A stretch of 64,000 nucleotides of DNA from Paenibacillus protaetiae. GTDB lineage: Bacteria > Bacillota > Bacilli > Paenibacillales > Paenibacillaceae. Where the stretch lies: contig NZ_CP035492.1 in NCBI RefSeq assembly GCF_004135365.1, positions 4,014,501-4,078,500 on the forward strand. Reading direction: 5' to 3'. Shown piece by piece: positions 42,616-50,779 of this stretch; within the stretch, counting starts at the first letter, position 1, and every line of letters starts with the position of its first letter. The position numbers and the translations under genes were made by a program. Under the pieces are notes generated by a model. The model was not told the origin of the DNA. It saw only the letters and a program-made list of their open reading frames with translations, and searched no databases.

Positions 42616-43203
42616 ATGGAGCAAACGAAAACTAAAATCGATCCTAGAGTCATTCGCACGCGCCAGCTGTTGAAGGATGCATTTATTGATTTGCTGCAGG
42701 AGATGGACCTAGAGAAAATTTCGGTGAACCGGATCGCAGAACGCGCCACGATCAACCGGGTTACCTTCTATCTGCATTACCGCGATATTCCCGATATGAT
42801 GGAGAAGATGGCGGATGAAATGATTGAAGATATGGAAAAAAAGATCATCATCCGGGGGAGCCGCTTCAACGAGGAAGAGAACGGCAATTCGCAAATGCTG
42901 CTGCGGTTTCTGGAGTATATTGCGGATAACGCCAAGTTTTTCAAAGTCATCCTGGCGTCGAGAAGAATCCCGGTGTTTACCGACCGCATACTGAAGCTTC
43001 TTATTGAATCAATTGCATTCCGGGTCGGGGAAAAAATCGACAGCGATCCGGTCACCAGTGAAGGCATTCAAAAGGACATTATCGTCTGGTACGCCTCCTC
43101 TGCGCTGATCGGCACGATTGTGAACTGGCTGCGGAACGATATGCCTTATTCGCCCCATTATTTGGCCAAGCAATTTGCGCTGCTAGGTACGCTCAAGCAT
43201 TAA
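42616..43203 (+). CDS. TetR family transcriptional regulator
   Basis: The 195-residue regulator has an N-terminal TetR helix-turn-helix (RTRQLLKDAFIDLLQEMDLEKISVNRIAERATINRVTFYLHYRD) and an all-helical ligand domain. The ATG at 42616 follows a GTG (42613); AAAGGAG at 42599-42605 could serve either. It is divergent from the DHA2 pump and is its likely repressor. Confidence 0.88.
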   Translation: MEQTKTKIDPRVIRTRQLLKDAFIDLLQEMDLEKISVNRIAERATINRVTFYLHYRDIPDMMEKMADEMIEDMEKKIIIRGSRFNEEENGNSQMLLRFLEYIADNAKFFKVILASRRIPVFTDRILKLLIESIAFRVGEKIDSDPVTSEGIQKDIIVWYASSALIGTIVNWLRNDMPYSPHYLAKQFALLGTLKH

Positions 43204-43209
43204 TACGGC

Positions 43210-43253
43210 AACAGCCTGCTTCTCTCGCGGCGGAGAGAAGCAGGCTGTTTGGT
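43210..43253. terminator. Bidirectional terminator
   Basis: AACAGCCTGCTTCTCTC pairs with the complement ending AAGCAGGCTGTT. It lies between the convergent tetR-type and GH3 genes. Confidence 0.9.
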
Positions 43254-43296
43254 TTAAATGCGCATTTTGGCCTGGGAAGGCGTCATTCATAAGCTG

Positions 43297-45939
43297 TTAT
43301 TGTTCCTTTGTTACCGTAAGATCGCCTGTCAGGCGGATATGCTCCGAGCTCGAGCCAACAAGGATGCGGAATTCGCCAGGCTCTACGACCCATTCCAAGC
43401 GCCGGTTAAGCAGACGCAAATCTTTGCTTGTTAATGTAAAATGCACGCTGGCCGTCTCGCCGGCTTTCAGATGGATACGGCGGAAATGACGGAGCGATTT
43501 GTCCGGCAGGGCAACCGAGCTGACCAAATCGCTGACGTACAGCTGAACAACTTCGTCGCCATCGCGGCTGCCGGTATTGGTAACGTCAAACGACACGTCT
43601 ACGGTACCGTCCGCATGTATGGACGTTTCGCTCAGCTTCAGCCCGCCGTATTCGAATGTCGTGTAGCTCAGCCCGTGGCCAAAAGGATACAGCGGACGGT
43701 TGCCGCCCTCCATGTATTGCTTTTGCCCGCCGCGCCGGCGGTTATAGTGCACCGGAATTTGGCCGAGCGTTGCCGGGAATGAAACCGGCAGCCGTCCAGC
43801 AGGGTTGTAGTCGCCGAACAAAATTTCGGCGATGGCGTCGCCGCCGTTTTCGCCGGCGTACCAAGCTTCTACAATCGCCGGAATATGGCGGGATTCCCAG
43901 CCGAGCGTCACCGGGCGGCCGTTCTGCAGCACCAGCACGACCGGCGTACCGGTCGCGTGGATCGCCTGCAGCAGCTCCAGCTGATTTGGCTGCAGGTCAA
44001 GGCCGGAACGGTCAACCCCTTCGCCGCAGGTGCGTTCGGAATCGCCAAGCGCGACAATGGCAACGTCCGCTTCCGAAGCGATGCGGACCGCTTCCTGGAA
44101 GTCTTCTTTTTCGGAGCGCCAGCCGAGCATGACGTCAACCCCGTTAGTATCCTTCCAATATTCCACGCGAATGGCGTACGACTCGCCGGCTTTCAGCTCG
44201 ACCGGCACTTGCTTCGTTGCCGGATGGCCGCTGCCCCAGCCGTCTACGATCAGCTCGCCGTCCAGCCATAAGCGCATGCTGTCTTGGCTTACGGTCCCGA
44301 TATAACCGCTGAAATCGGTTTTTGGAACAAGCTTGCCTGTCCAGCGGACGGAAAAATGGAACGATTCAATCCGCTCATCCGGTTTCGTAATGACCCAGTT
44401 GAAGCGGATGCCGGTATCGACGCGCGACAAGACCGGGTCTCCTTCGCAATTCGGATTGTTGAAGTATTGGCCAAGCAAGCCGTTGTTGCCGGCATCATCG
44501 AACAGGCAGTCGGCCGGAATGGCGGTAAGTTCGTCTGCGAGAATGCCGGTTCCTTTTGCATAAAGCACTTTGGTGGACGGGGATACCAGCTTCTTAATGC
44601 CGTCCAGCAGCGTCACTGGCTTAAATCCTTCGATGTACGGCGTATAATCGCCGAGACGGGCCGTATCGGCGCTTGGGCCGATAACCGCAACGGACGGCAC
44701 GTCTTTGTTCAGCGGCAGCAGCTGATCGTTTTTCAGCAGCACGATGCTTTCGCGGGCAGCCTGCAGTGCCAGTTGTCCATGCGCTTTGCTGCGGACAACG
44801 GTTTTGGACAGGTTTGGATCCGTATAAGGATTTTCAAACAAGCCAAGCATAAATTTGACTTTAAGAACGCGGCCGACCGCTGTATCCAGCGTCTCGCGGC
44901 TAATTTCGCCGCTTTCGATCATTTCGGCAATTAACGCCTGGTAATGCTCGTTTGGATAATCGTAATATTGCATATCGACGCCGGCTTCAAGCGCTTGGCG
45001 AATCGCTTCTTTGTCCGTCGCAGCGGTTTGGTGCGCATGCTGCAGACGGGCGATGGCGCCAAGGTCCGAACGGACGAATCCGGGCATATTCCATTGTCCG
45101 CGAAGCACGTCCGTGAGCAGGCTGGCATCGGAAGCGACCGGAACGCCGTCGATAGAGTTGTAGGCGCACATCGCATTAATCGCTCCGCCTTCCACGAAAG
45201 CGTCCTCAAAAACCGGCAGATGATACGCGATCACATCGTTTAAGCCGACAGTGGCATGCGATTGGTTCAGGCCGGATTCCGGAATGCCGTGTACGGCAAA
45301 GTGTTTAGGTTCGGCGATAATGGTCCGGTCGGAAGCAAGATCGTCGCCCTGCATGCCTTGGATCATGGCGACACCCATCCGGCCGGTCAAATACGTATCT
45401 TCGCCGAATGTTTCTTCGACGCGTCCCCAGCGCGGATCGCGGGCGATATCCAGCACCGGCCCGAAAGACTCGTGAATGCCGTAGCTGCGCGTCTCGGCAG
45501 CAATGCCCGCACCGATCTGGCGGACGATGCCGGGGTTAAACGTCGAAGCCATCGAGATGGCGTGAGGGAACACGGTAAAGCCGGGGCGGAGCAGGCCGTG
45601 AAGCGCTTCCTCGCTGAACAAAATCGGAATGCCGAGGCGTGTTTCTTCCACGGCGTAACGCTGCAGCGCATTATTAACATCCGCGGTACCGTACAAGTCA
45701 TGGATACAGCCGATGCCTTCTTCCCCGATCAGCTCCTTCACTTTGGGCCAGACGATTTCCGCATCATCGGCCATAACGGTAATCATATGCGGATGCGTTT
45801 TGTTCATGAACGAAGTGCCGAAATACTGGTCCAGCTGGCGGACCTTTTCCTTAAGGGTCATTTTGCCGAGCAGGTCTTGGACCCGCTCATCAATCGGGGC
45901 ATTCGGATTCAAATACAAGCTGTTGGTTGATTGAGACAT
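43297..45939 (-). CDS. GH3 beta-glycosidase with inserted PA14 domain
   Basis: The 880-residue enzyme has the GH3 N-terminal barrel (RLGIPILFSEEALHGL, EPKHFAVHG), with nucleophile Asp in GFVRSDLGAI. The C-terminal sandwich domain is split by a PA14 carbohydrate-binding insert (about residues 450-590: NNGLLGQYFNNPNCEGDP, RLWLDGELIVDGWG). It includes the acid-base region RTCGEGVDRSGLDL. A final Fn3-like domain follows (VSFDVTNTGSRDGDEVVQLYV). No signal peptide. The ATG at 45939 follows AGAGGAGG. It lies after the GntR gene on the same strand. Beta-glucosidase is the default assignment. Confidence 0.93.
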   Translation of the reverse strand: MSQSTNSLYLNPNAPIDERVQDLLGKMTLKEKVRQLDQYFGTSFMNKTHPHMITVMADDAEIVWPKVKELIGEEGIGCIHDLYGTADVNNALQRYAVEETRLGIPILFSEEALHGLLRPGFTVFPHAISMASTFNPGIVRQIGAGIAAETRSYGIHESFGPVLDIARDPRWGRVEETFGEDTYLTGRMGVAMIQGMQGDDLASDRTIIAEPKHFAVHGIPESGLNQSHATVGLNDVIAYHLPVFEDAFVEGGAINAMCAYNSIDGVPVASDASLLTDVLRGQWNMPGFVRSDLGAIARLQHAHQTAATDKEAIRQALEAGVDMQYYDYPNEHYQALIAEMIESGEISRETLDTAVGRVLKVKFMLGLFENPYTDPNLSKTVVRSKAHGQLALQAARESIVLLKNDQLLPLNKDVPSVAVIGPSADTARLGDYTPYIEGFKPVTLLDGIKKLVSPSTKVLYAKGTGILADELTAIPADCLFDDAGNNGLLGQYFNNPNCEGDPVLSRVDTGIRFNWVITKPDERIESFHFSVRWTGKLVPKTDFSGYIGTVSQDSMRLWLDGELIVDGWGSGHPATKQVPVELKAGESYAIRVEYWKDTNGVDVMLGWRSEKEDFQEAVRIASEADVAIVALGDSERTCGEGVDRSGLDLQPNQLELLQAIHATGTPVVLVLQNGRPVTLGWESRHIPAIVEAWYAGENGGDAIAEILFGDYNPAGRLPVSFPATLGQIPVHYNRRRGGQKQYMEGGNRPLYPFGHGLSYTTFEYGGLKLSETSIHADGTVDVSFDVTNTGSRDGDEVVQLYVSDLVSSVALPDKSLRHFRRIHLKAGETASVHFTLTSKDLRLLNRRLEWVVEPGEFRILVGSSSEHIRLTGDLTVTKEQ

Positions 45940-46003
45940 ACAATAGCTTCCTCCTCTGGCAGACGGGCTGCGGAATGAATGATAATGATGGCAGCAGCTA
46001 AAA

Positions 46004-47128
46004 CTAGACTTTAACTGCAGGAACGGCACCTGTCGATTGGCGGACAATCATGCTTGTCGGCAGCTTGATCTGGTGATATTCGGTGGAACGCGATTCAATC
46101 TGCTCTACAATCAGTTTCCCTGCTTCCCTGCCCAGCTGGCGTTCCTGCTGCACAACGGCAGTAGGCGGCACAATGGCGAAATCCGGATGGTCCACATCGT
46201 CGAAGAAGACGATCGACAAGTTTTCCGGCACACGGATGCCCAGCCGCTGCGCGGTCAGAATAACCTGCTGGCTGAAGTTGGACGATAATAAGGCCGTCAT
46301 ATGGGGATGCGCAAGCAGAAACTGTTCGATTAATAATGAGACCTCCCGATCGCTGCTGTTAATAAGCAGGCGGGTCATTTCAAGACTGCGGTCGATTAAT
46401 ATATGGTGATCTTCCAGTGCCTTTTCATAGCCGGCAAGCCGTTCCTCAATACTGGAAGTGCCTTCCGCTTTCGTGGAAATAAAACCGATATGCTGGTGCC
46501 CAAGCTCATGAAGATGATTAACAGCGGCTATCGCGCCCTCAAAGTGATTGGAGCTGACCGAGTTGGTGTCAATTCCTTTCAACAGACGGTCAAGCAGGAC
46601 GAGCGGAAACCGGTTTAATGTAAGCGATAAGATTTCATTGTTGTAATTTTCGCCTTCAACCGGATAGATGATCAGCCCTTGTACGCCATGCTGCTGCATC
46701 TCCCGGATTTTTAATATTTCTTCTTCCTGCGAATCGTTTGTTTTTGAAAAAAGAAGCTGATAGCCTCTCTCGGACAACGAATCTTCGATACCGCTCAATA
46801 GATTGGCGGTGAACCGGTTATCAAGCCGGGGAAGGAGAAAACCGATTGTTTTTTGCGGCGGAGATACGTATTCTACGGCGGGAATGTCCAGCATCTCCTC
46901 TTGGTAATGATCCGCAACAAAGGTTCCTTTGCCTTGAAGCCGGTATACAACGCCGCGTTCGACCAGTTCGCTTAAAGCATTTTTGACCGTGATCCGGCTT
47001 ACACTGAACTGCTCGGCAAGCTCGTTTTCCGAAGGAATACGGCTGAGCGGCTTCCAGTTCTGGTTGCGGATTTGGTCTACAATATAGTTTTCTATCTTTT
47101 TATACAAAGGCTTATATTTTTTGGCCAT
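46004..47128 (-). CDS. GntR-LacI fusion-type (AraR-like) regulator
   Basis: The 374-residue protein joins a GntR winged helix (about residues 5-72: YKKIENYIVDQIRNQNW, IPSENELAEQFSVSRITVKNALSELVERG) to a LacI-type sugar-binding domain (IGFLLPRLDNRFTANLLSGIEDSL, FFDDVDHPDF). This is the architecture of the arabinose repressor AraR. The ATG at 47128 follows TGGAGC. The gene is upstream of GH3 and divergent from the importer operon. A TTGTAT-type half-site occurs at both promoters. The inducer is probably a sugar released from the glycan. Confidence 0.9.
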   Translation of the reverse strand: MAKKYKPLYKKIENYIVDQIRNQNWKPLSRIPSENELAEQFSVSRITVKNALSELVERGVVYRLQGKGTFVADHYQEEMLDIPAVEYVSPPQKTIGFLLPRLDNRFTANLLSGIEDSLSERGYQLLFSKTNDSQEEEILKIREMQQHGVQGLIIYPVEGENYNNEILSLTLNRFPLVLLDRLLKGIDTNSVSSNHFEGAIAAVNHLHELGHQHIGFISTKAEGTSSIEERLAGYEKALEDHHILIDRSLEMTRLLINSSDREVSLLIEQFLLAHPHMTALLSSNFSQQVILTAQRLGIRVPENLSIVFFDDVDHPDFAIVPPTAVVQQERQLGREAGKLIVEQIESRSTEYHQIKLPTSMIVRQSTGAVPAVKV

Positions 47129-47164
47129 AAAGGATTAGCTCCAATCCGACAGGTATATGAGTTA

Positions 47165-47193
47165 AATATAGTACAACATAACAATGTATACAA
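47165..47193 (-). promoter_or_regulatory. Promoter and operator of the GntR-LacI regulator
   Basis: On the minus strand, TTGTAT (47188-47193) and TATATT (47165-47170) are 17 bp apart. The -35 box lies in a dyad centred on TGTATACA (47185-47192), a plausible operator. Confidence 0.65.
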
Positions 47194-47282
47194 GTGTATT
47201 TATTTTTTTAAATCAAATGTGTGAAAATAGGTACAATACCGCGTTATTTCTAGAGTGCTGTGTATAAGGGATCGTGGGGATG

Positions 47283-47372
47283 TTGTATTGATATTTATAT
47301 ACATCTAATTAAAGTTGTATCAAAAAATAAACATTTACATAAAAAAACAAGTTGATTATATTGATGATACAA
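47283..47372 (+). promoter_or_regulatory. Promoter region of the mannoside importer operon
   Basis: The 397 bp between the divergent genes hold a good promoter, TTTACA (47334-47339), 17 bp, TATATT (47357-47362). TTGTAT half-sites lie at 47283-47288 and 47315-47320, and the inverted form ATACAA at 47367-47372. These match the half-site at the regulator promoter. A leader of about 155 nt follows, without an evident gene. Confidence 0.6.
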
Positions 47373-47525
47373 AAGGCCTTACGCAATCTATCACAAACCG
47401 CGGGGAACATTGCGAATTCGATTACGTGCAGGAGGTGGGGGAGCAGTCAGGCTTTTTATGAACCTCTGTCTAGTCCTTTTTTTCGTAAGACGCAAAAAAC
47501 AAAACTTCAGAGAAGGTGGTTGCGC

Positions 47526-48914
47526 ATGAAAAGAAAAAAAAGTTGGATGCTTTTAGCAACAATAACCGTTTTAGCCCTAATTGTAAGCGCTTGCTCCAGC
47601 GGCGGCAATAACAATTCCGGCGGCAGCGGAAGCTCTGGCAAAACGTTGACGATGTGGACGTGGAAAGTGGCATATGTACCTGGTTTTGAAGCCGCTGCCA
47701 AACTTTACGAAGAAAAAACCGGCGTGAAAGTGAAAATCGAGACGTTCACACCAGACGATACGTACAGACAAAAATTTAAAGCTGCTGCAAACTCCAAAGA
47801 TTTGCCTGATGTAATTAACTGGTGGGCAACAGCAGGCGATTCGATCGAAGGTTCGGTTGAAGAGCTGAGCCCGCTGATCGGCGATGATGTGCTGGGCAAA
47901 TACTTCAGCACTGCGATGGACCCGATCCGCATTACGCAAGCGCAAGTGGATTCGTGGAAAACCGACAAAAATGCAACCGAAGTTCAAAAATCGCTGAAAG
48001 CCGGCCAATTCTACGGCTTGCCGCTTGATATCGGCGGGTTCTTTACCTTCTACGGCAACAAAAAGCTGATCGAGCAAGCCGGCTTGTCCGCAGAACCGCC
48101 AAAAACATGGGAAGAATTCATCTCCATGATGGAAACGATCAAGAGCAAAACCGGCACGCCGGGCCTTGTGCTTGGCGCGAAAGTATCCGACCTGTGGGAA
48201 AACTGGGCAGGATCCGCGCTTTCGATTATGCTGAACGGCCCGCAAGGTTATATCGACCTGCTTGAACGCAATGCGAAGCTGAGCGATCCGGCTAACCTGC
48301 CGATCGTAAAAGCGGCCGGCATGCTTTCGGATAAAGATTTGCTGATGCCGGGCATTTTGTCCACGGACATTGACGGCGCTGACCAAGCGTTTGCAGCAGG
48401 CAAAGCAGCCTTTGACCTGGGCGGTTCCTTTACAATGTCGACACTGCTGGCAATGGGCATGAAGACGGACGATATGATTACGTTCCCGGTTCCGCCAATC
48501 GAAGGCTCGAAAATTACGAACTGGACGACAGATCCGTTTACACTGACGATGCTGTCGGTCAACAAAGACTCCAAAAACAAAGACCAAGCGCTTGATTTCA
48601 TTAAATTTATGACGACGGACCCTGACGCAACTATCGCATTCGCAAACGCTGCCTATACGATTCCGGCACTGAACCTGGGCGACCGCTCCAGCGACCTGCA
48701 GGATAACTTGAAGGCAATCGAAACATCGTTTGCTACCGTTCCTGGACCTTATTCCGAAGCGATGCCTGCAATTAATGCATACCGCGCGAAAAACAAGGAA
48801 TGGGAAGTTTACGCCCAGTCGATCCAATCAATGTGGGAGAAGAAAATGACTCCGGAACAAGTGGCGAAGAAATTTGACGATACGATGGCCAGTCTGAAAG
48901 CAAGCGGCAACTAA
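47526..48914 (+). CDS. Sugar ABC importer, solute-binding lipoprotein
   Basis: The 462-residue lipoprotein has the signal peptide KSWMLLATITVLALIVSAC (Cys about residue 20), a Gly/Ser/Asn linker and a class I sugar-binding fold (LTMWTWKVAYVPGFEAAAKLYEEKTGVKVKI, LPLDIGGFFTFYGNKKLIEQAGL). The frame is open from 47352, but the ATG at 47526 with GAAGGTGG and a signal peptide directly after it is the true start. It begins an operon of importer, alpha-mannosidase, ManD-like dehydratase and SDR. Mannose-containing oligosaccharides are the likely ligand. Confidence 0.92.
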   Translation: MKRKKSWMLLATITVLALIVSACSSGGNNNSGGSGSSGKTLTMWTWKVAYVPGFEAAAKLYEEKTGVKVKIETFTPDDTYRQKFKAAANSKDLPDVINWWATAGDSIEGSVEELSPLIGDDVLGKYFSTAMDPIRITQAQVDSWKTDKNATEVQKSLKAGQFYGLPLDIGGFFTFYGNKKLIEQAGLSAEPPKTWEEFISMMETIKSKTGTPGLVLGAKVSDLWENWAGSALSIMLNGPQGYIDLLERNAKLSDPANLPIVKAAGMLSDKDLLMPGILSTDIDGADQAFAAGKAAFDLGGSFTMSTLLAMGMKTDDMITFPVPPIEGSKITNWTTDPFTLTMLSVNKDSKNKDQALDFIKFMTTDPDATIAFANAAYTIPALNLGDRSSDLQDNLKAIETSFATVPGPYSEAMPAINAYRAKNKEWEVYAQSIQSMWEKKMTPEQVAKKFDDTMASLKASGN

Positions 48915-48998
48915 TTTCAATTTACCTTGAGCCGGCTGATGCTTCATTCTAGAATCGCATGCAGCCGGCCGGCTTAGGGAATAGAAGGTGATTAAGTT

Positions 48999-49892
48999 AT
49001 GGTGTCATCCAAAAATAAGTGGGTTCCGTATCTGTTTTTATTGCCGGGCATCCTGTTGTTTTTAGGCGTGGGTCTTTATTCGGTCGGCTTTTCGATTGTA
49101 CTCAGCTTCTACAACTGGTCGGGGATTGATTTCTCGACGGCGCGGTTTGAAGGCTTAAACAATTTCCGCCGTTTCCTGCTCGGGGACGACCCGATTGTTA
49201 CGCAAAACTTTTATCATGCCGTGCTGCACAACGTCATTATCGCAGTCGCGCAGATCGCGGTCGTTATTCCGGTCGCGCTCGTGCTGGCGTTCGTGCTGCA
49301 AAATACGAAGATGGCGTCGCTTTACCGGACGGTTTACTTTTTGCCGATGATCGTATCGGGCGTTGCGATGTTTTATGTATGGAAAGGTTTGTTTGAGCCA
49401 AGCGGCGCGTACAACTCCTTGTTCCACTGGCTTGGAATGGATTTCATGACCGTGCCGAGCGGCATGCTGGGCAGCTCGTCCACCTCGCTGATCGGAATTA
49501 TTATTACATTTATATGGGGCGGTTTGCCGGGGACGCTCATTTTGTACTACGCAGGCCTTACTTCCGTTGATCCAAGCTTGTATGAAGCGGCCAGCGTCGA
49601 CGGGGCGACCAAAGTCAAAATGATTTTGAAAATTACGTGGCCGATGCTGAAGCCAATTACGCTTATTGCAGTCATCCAAATGCTGAACGGCGCGTTCCAG
49701 GCGTTCGAGAACGTCTACATTATGACCGGCGGCGGTCCGGCAGGCAGTTCGGAAGTTATCGGCACTCTCGTATACCGTACAGCCTTCCTGGATAACAACT
49801 ACGGTCTTGCGAGTGCGATCGGCTGGGTCTCCTTCTTGATTACGGGGGCAATCGCTATATTCAGCTTCCGTTCATTCAAGACGGACATTTAA
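48999..49892 (+). CDS. Sugar ABC importer permease, MalF type
   Basis: The 297-residue protein has six helices and a MalF-type EAA loop (SVDPSLYEAASVDGATKVKM, then ILKITWPMLKPITLI). The ATG follows GAAGGTGA. The MalG-type partner follows after 10 bp. As in the other importer in this window, no ATP-binding gene is present, so a shared MsmX-type ATPase elsewhere is required. Confidence 0.93.
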   Translation: MVSSKNKWVPYLFLLPGILLFLGVGLYSVGFSIVLSFYNWSGIDFSTARFEGLNNFRRFLLGDDPIVTQNFYHAVLHNVIIAVAQIAVVIPVALVLAFVLQNTKMASLYRTVYFLPMIVSGVAMFYVWKGLFEPSGAYNSLFHWLGMDFMTVPSGMLGSSSTSLIGIIITFIWGGLPGTLILYYAGLTSVDPSLYEAASVDGATKVKMILKITWPMLKPITLIAVIQMLNGAFQAFENVYIMTGGGPAGSSEVIGTLVYRTAFLDNNYGLASAIGWVSFLITGAIAIFSFRSFKTDI

Positions 49893-49902
49893 GGAGGTTC
49901 CT

Positions 49903-50721
49903 ATGGTCAAATCAATCAAACATATCATACTCGTGTTGTACGGCCTGGTCTGCCTGTATCCGTTTTTGTGGATGATCGGAACATCGCTGAAGACAACGCA
50001 GGACGCTTTGGCCAACCCGCAGTCTCCGCTGCCGGAAGGCGGATTTCAATGGTCCGTCTTTGGCGACGTATGGAACAAGCTGAACTTTTACCGCTTTTTT
50101 GTCAACAGCGCGGTGGTCAGCATTATCGTTATTATTGGCGTTGTCATTATTTATACGATGATGGGTTATTCGTTCTCCAAGTTCCGGTATAGAGGGAAAA
50201 AGGCCATTTACTACACGTTTATTGCGCTGCTTCTTGTACCGGGTGTAACGACATTGATTCCGCTATATATCAACATGACGAATCTTGGTTTGGAAAACAC
50301 GTATATCGGCATCATTTTGCCGATGATCAACGGCGCCGCGCCGTTTGCGATATTCCTATTCACCAGCTATTTCCGCACGATTCCGCATGAAATGTATGAA
50401 AGCGCCGTATTGGACGGCTGCGGAAGCTTCAAAATTTATTACAAAATTTATCTCCCGCTGGCGCTGCCGGCAATCGGCACGATTGCCATTATGAACTTTA
50501 TCGGCAGCTGGAACAACGTGCTCTGGCCGATGATCATCGTCAATGACCAGCATATGTTCACTTTGCCGATGGGACTCATGTATCTCGATTCTTCTTCGTT
50601 CAAGAAGTGGAACGAGCTGATGGCGGGCGCACTGATTACCATTGTTCCGATTCTGATCGCGTTCCCTTTTATGCAAAAAACGTATATCAAAGGCATGACG
50701 GTTGGTTCTGTAAAAATGTAG
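49903..50721 (+). CDS. Sugar ABC importer permease, MalG type
   Basis: The 272-residue protein has six helices, the EAA loop segment PHEMYESAVLDGCGSFKIY followed by KIYLPLALPAIGTIAI, and the typical end YIKGMTVGSVKM. The ATG follows AAGGAGG. It completes the channel of the glycan importer. Confidence 0.93.
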   Translation: MVKSIKHIILVLYGLVCLYPFLWMIGTSLKTTQDALANPQSPLPEGGFQWSVFGDVWNKLNFYRFFVNSAVVSIIVIIGVVIIYTMMGYSFSKFRYRGKKAIYYTFIALLLVPGVTTLIPLYINMTNLGLENTYIGIILPMINGAAPFAIFLFTSYFRTIPHEMYESAVLDGCGSFKIYYKIYLPLALPAIGTIAIMNFIGSWNNVLWPMIIVNDQHMFTLPMGLMYLDSSSFKKWNELMAGALITIVPILIAFPFMQKTYIKGMTVGSVKM

Positions 50722-50779
50722 CTCGGGCAGCCGCTTAATGATTATAAAAAAATAGAGACATGGATTGGGATGAGTAAAA

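Noticed and set aside
47352-47525. N-terminal extension of the second sugar-binding lipoprotein
   Set aside because: The lipoprotein signal peptide starts at 47526 with its own ribosome site, and the extension has no signal-like features.
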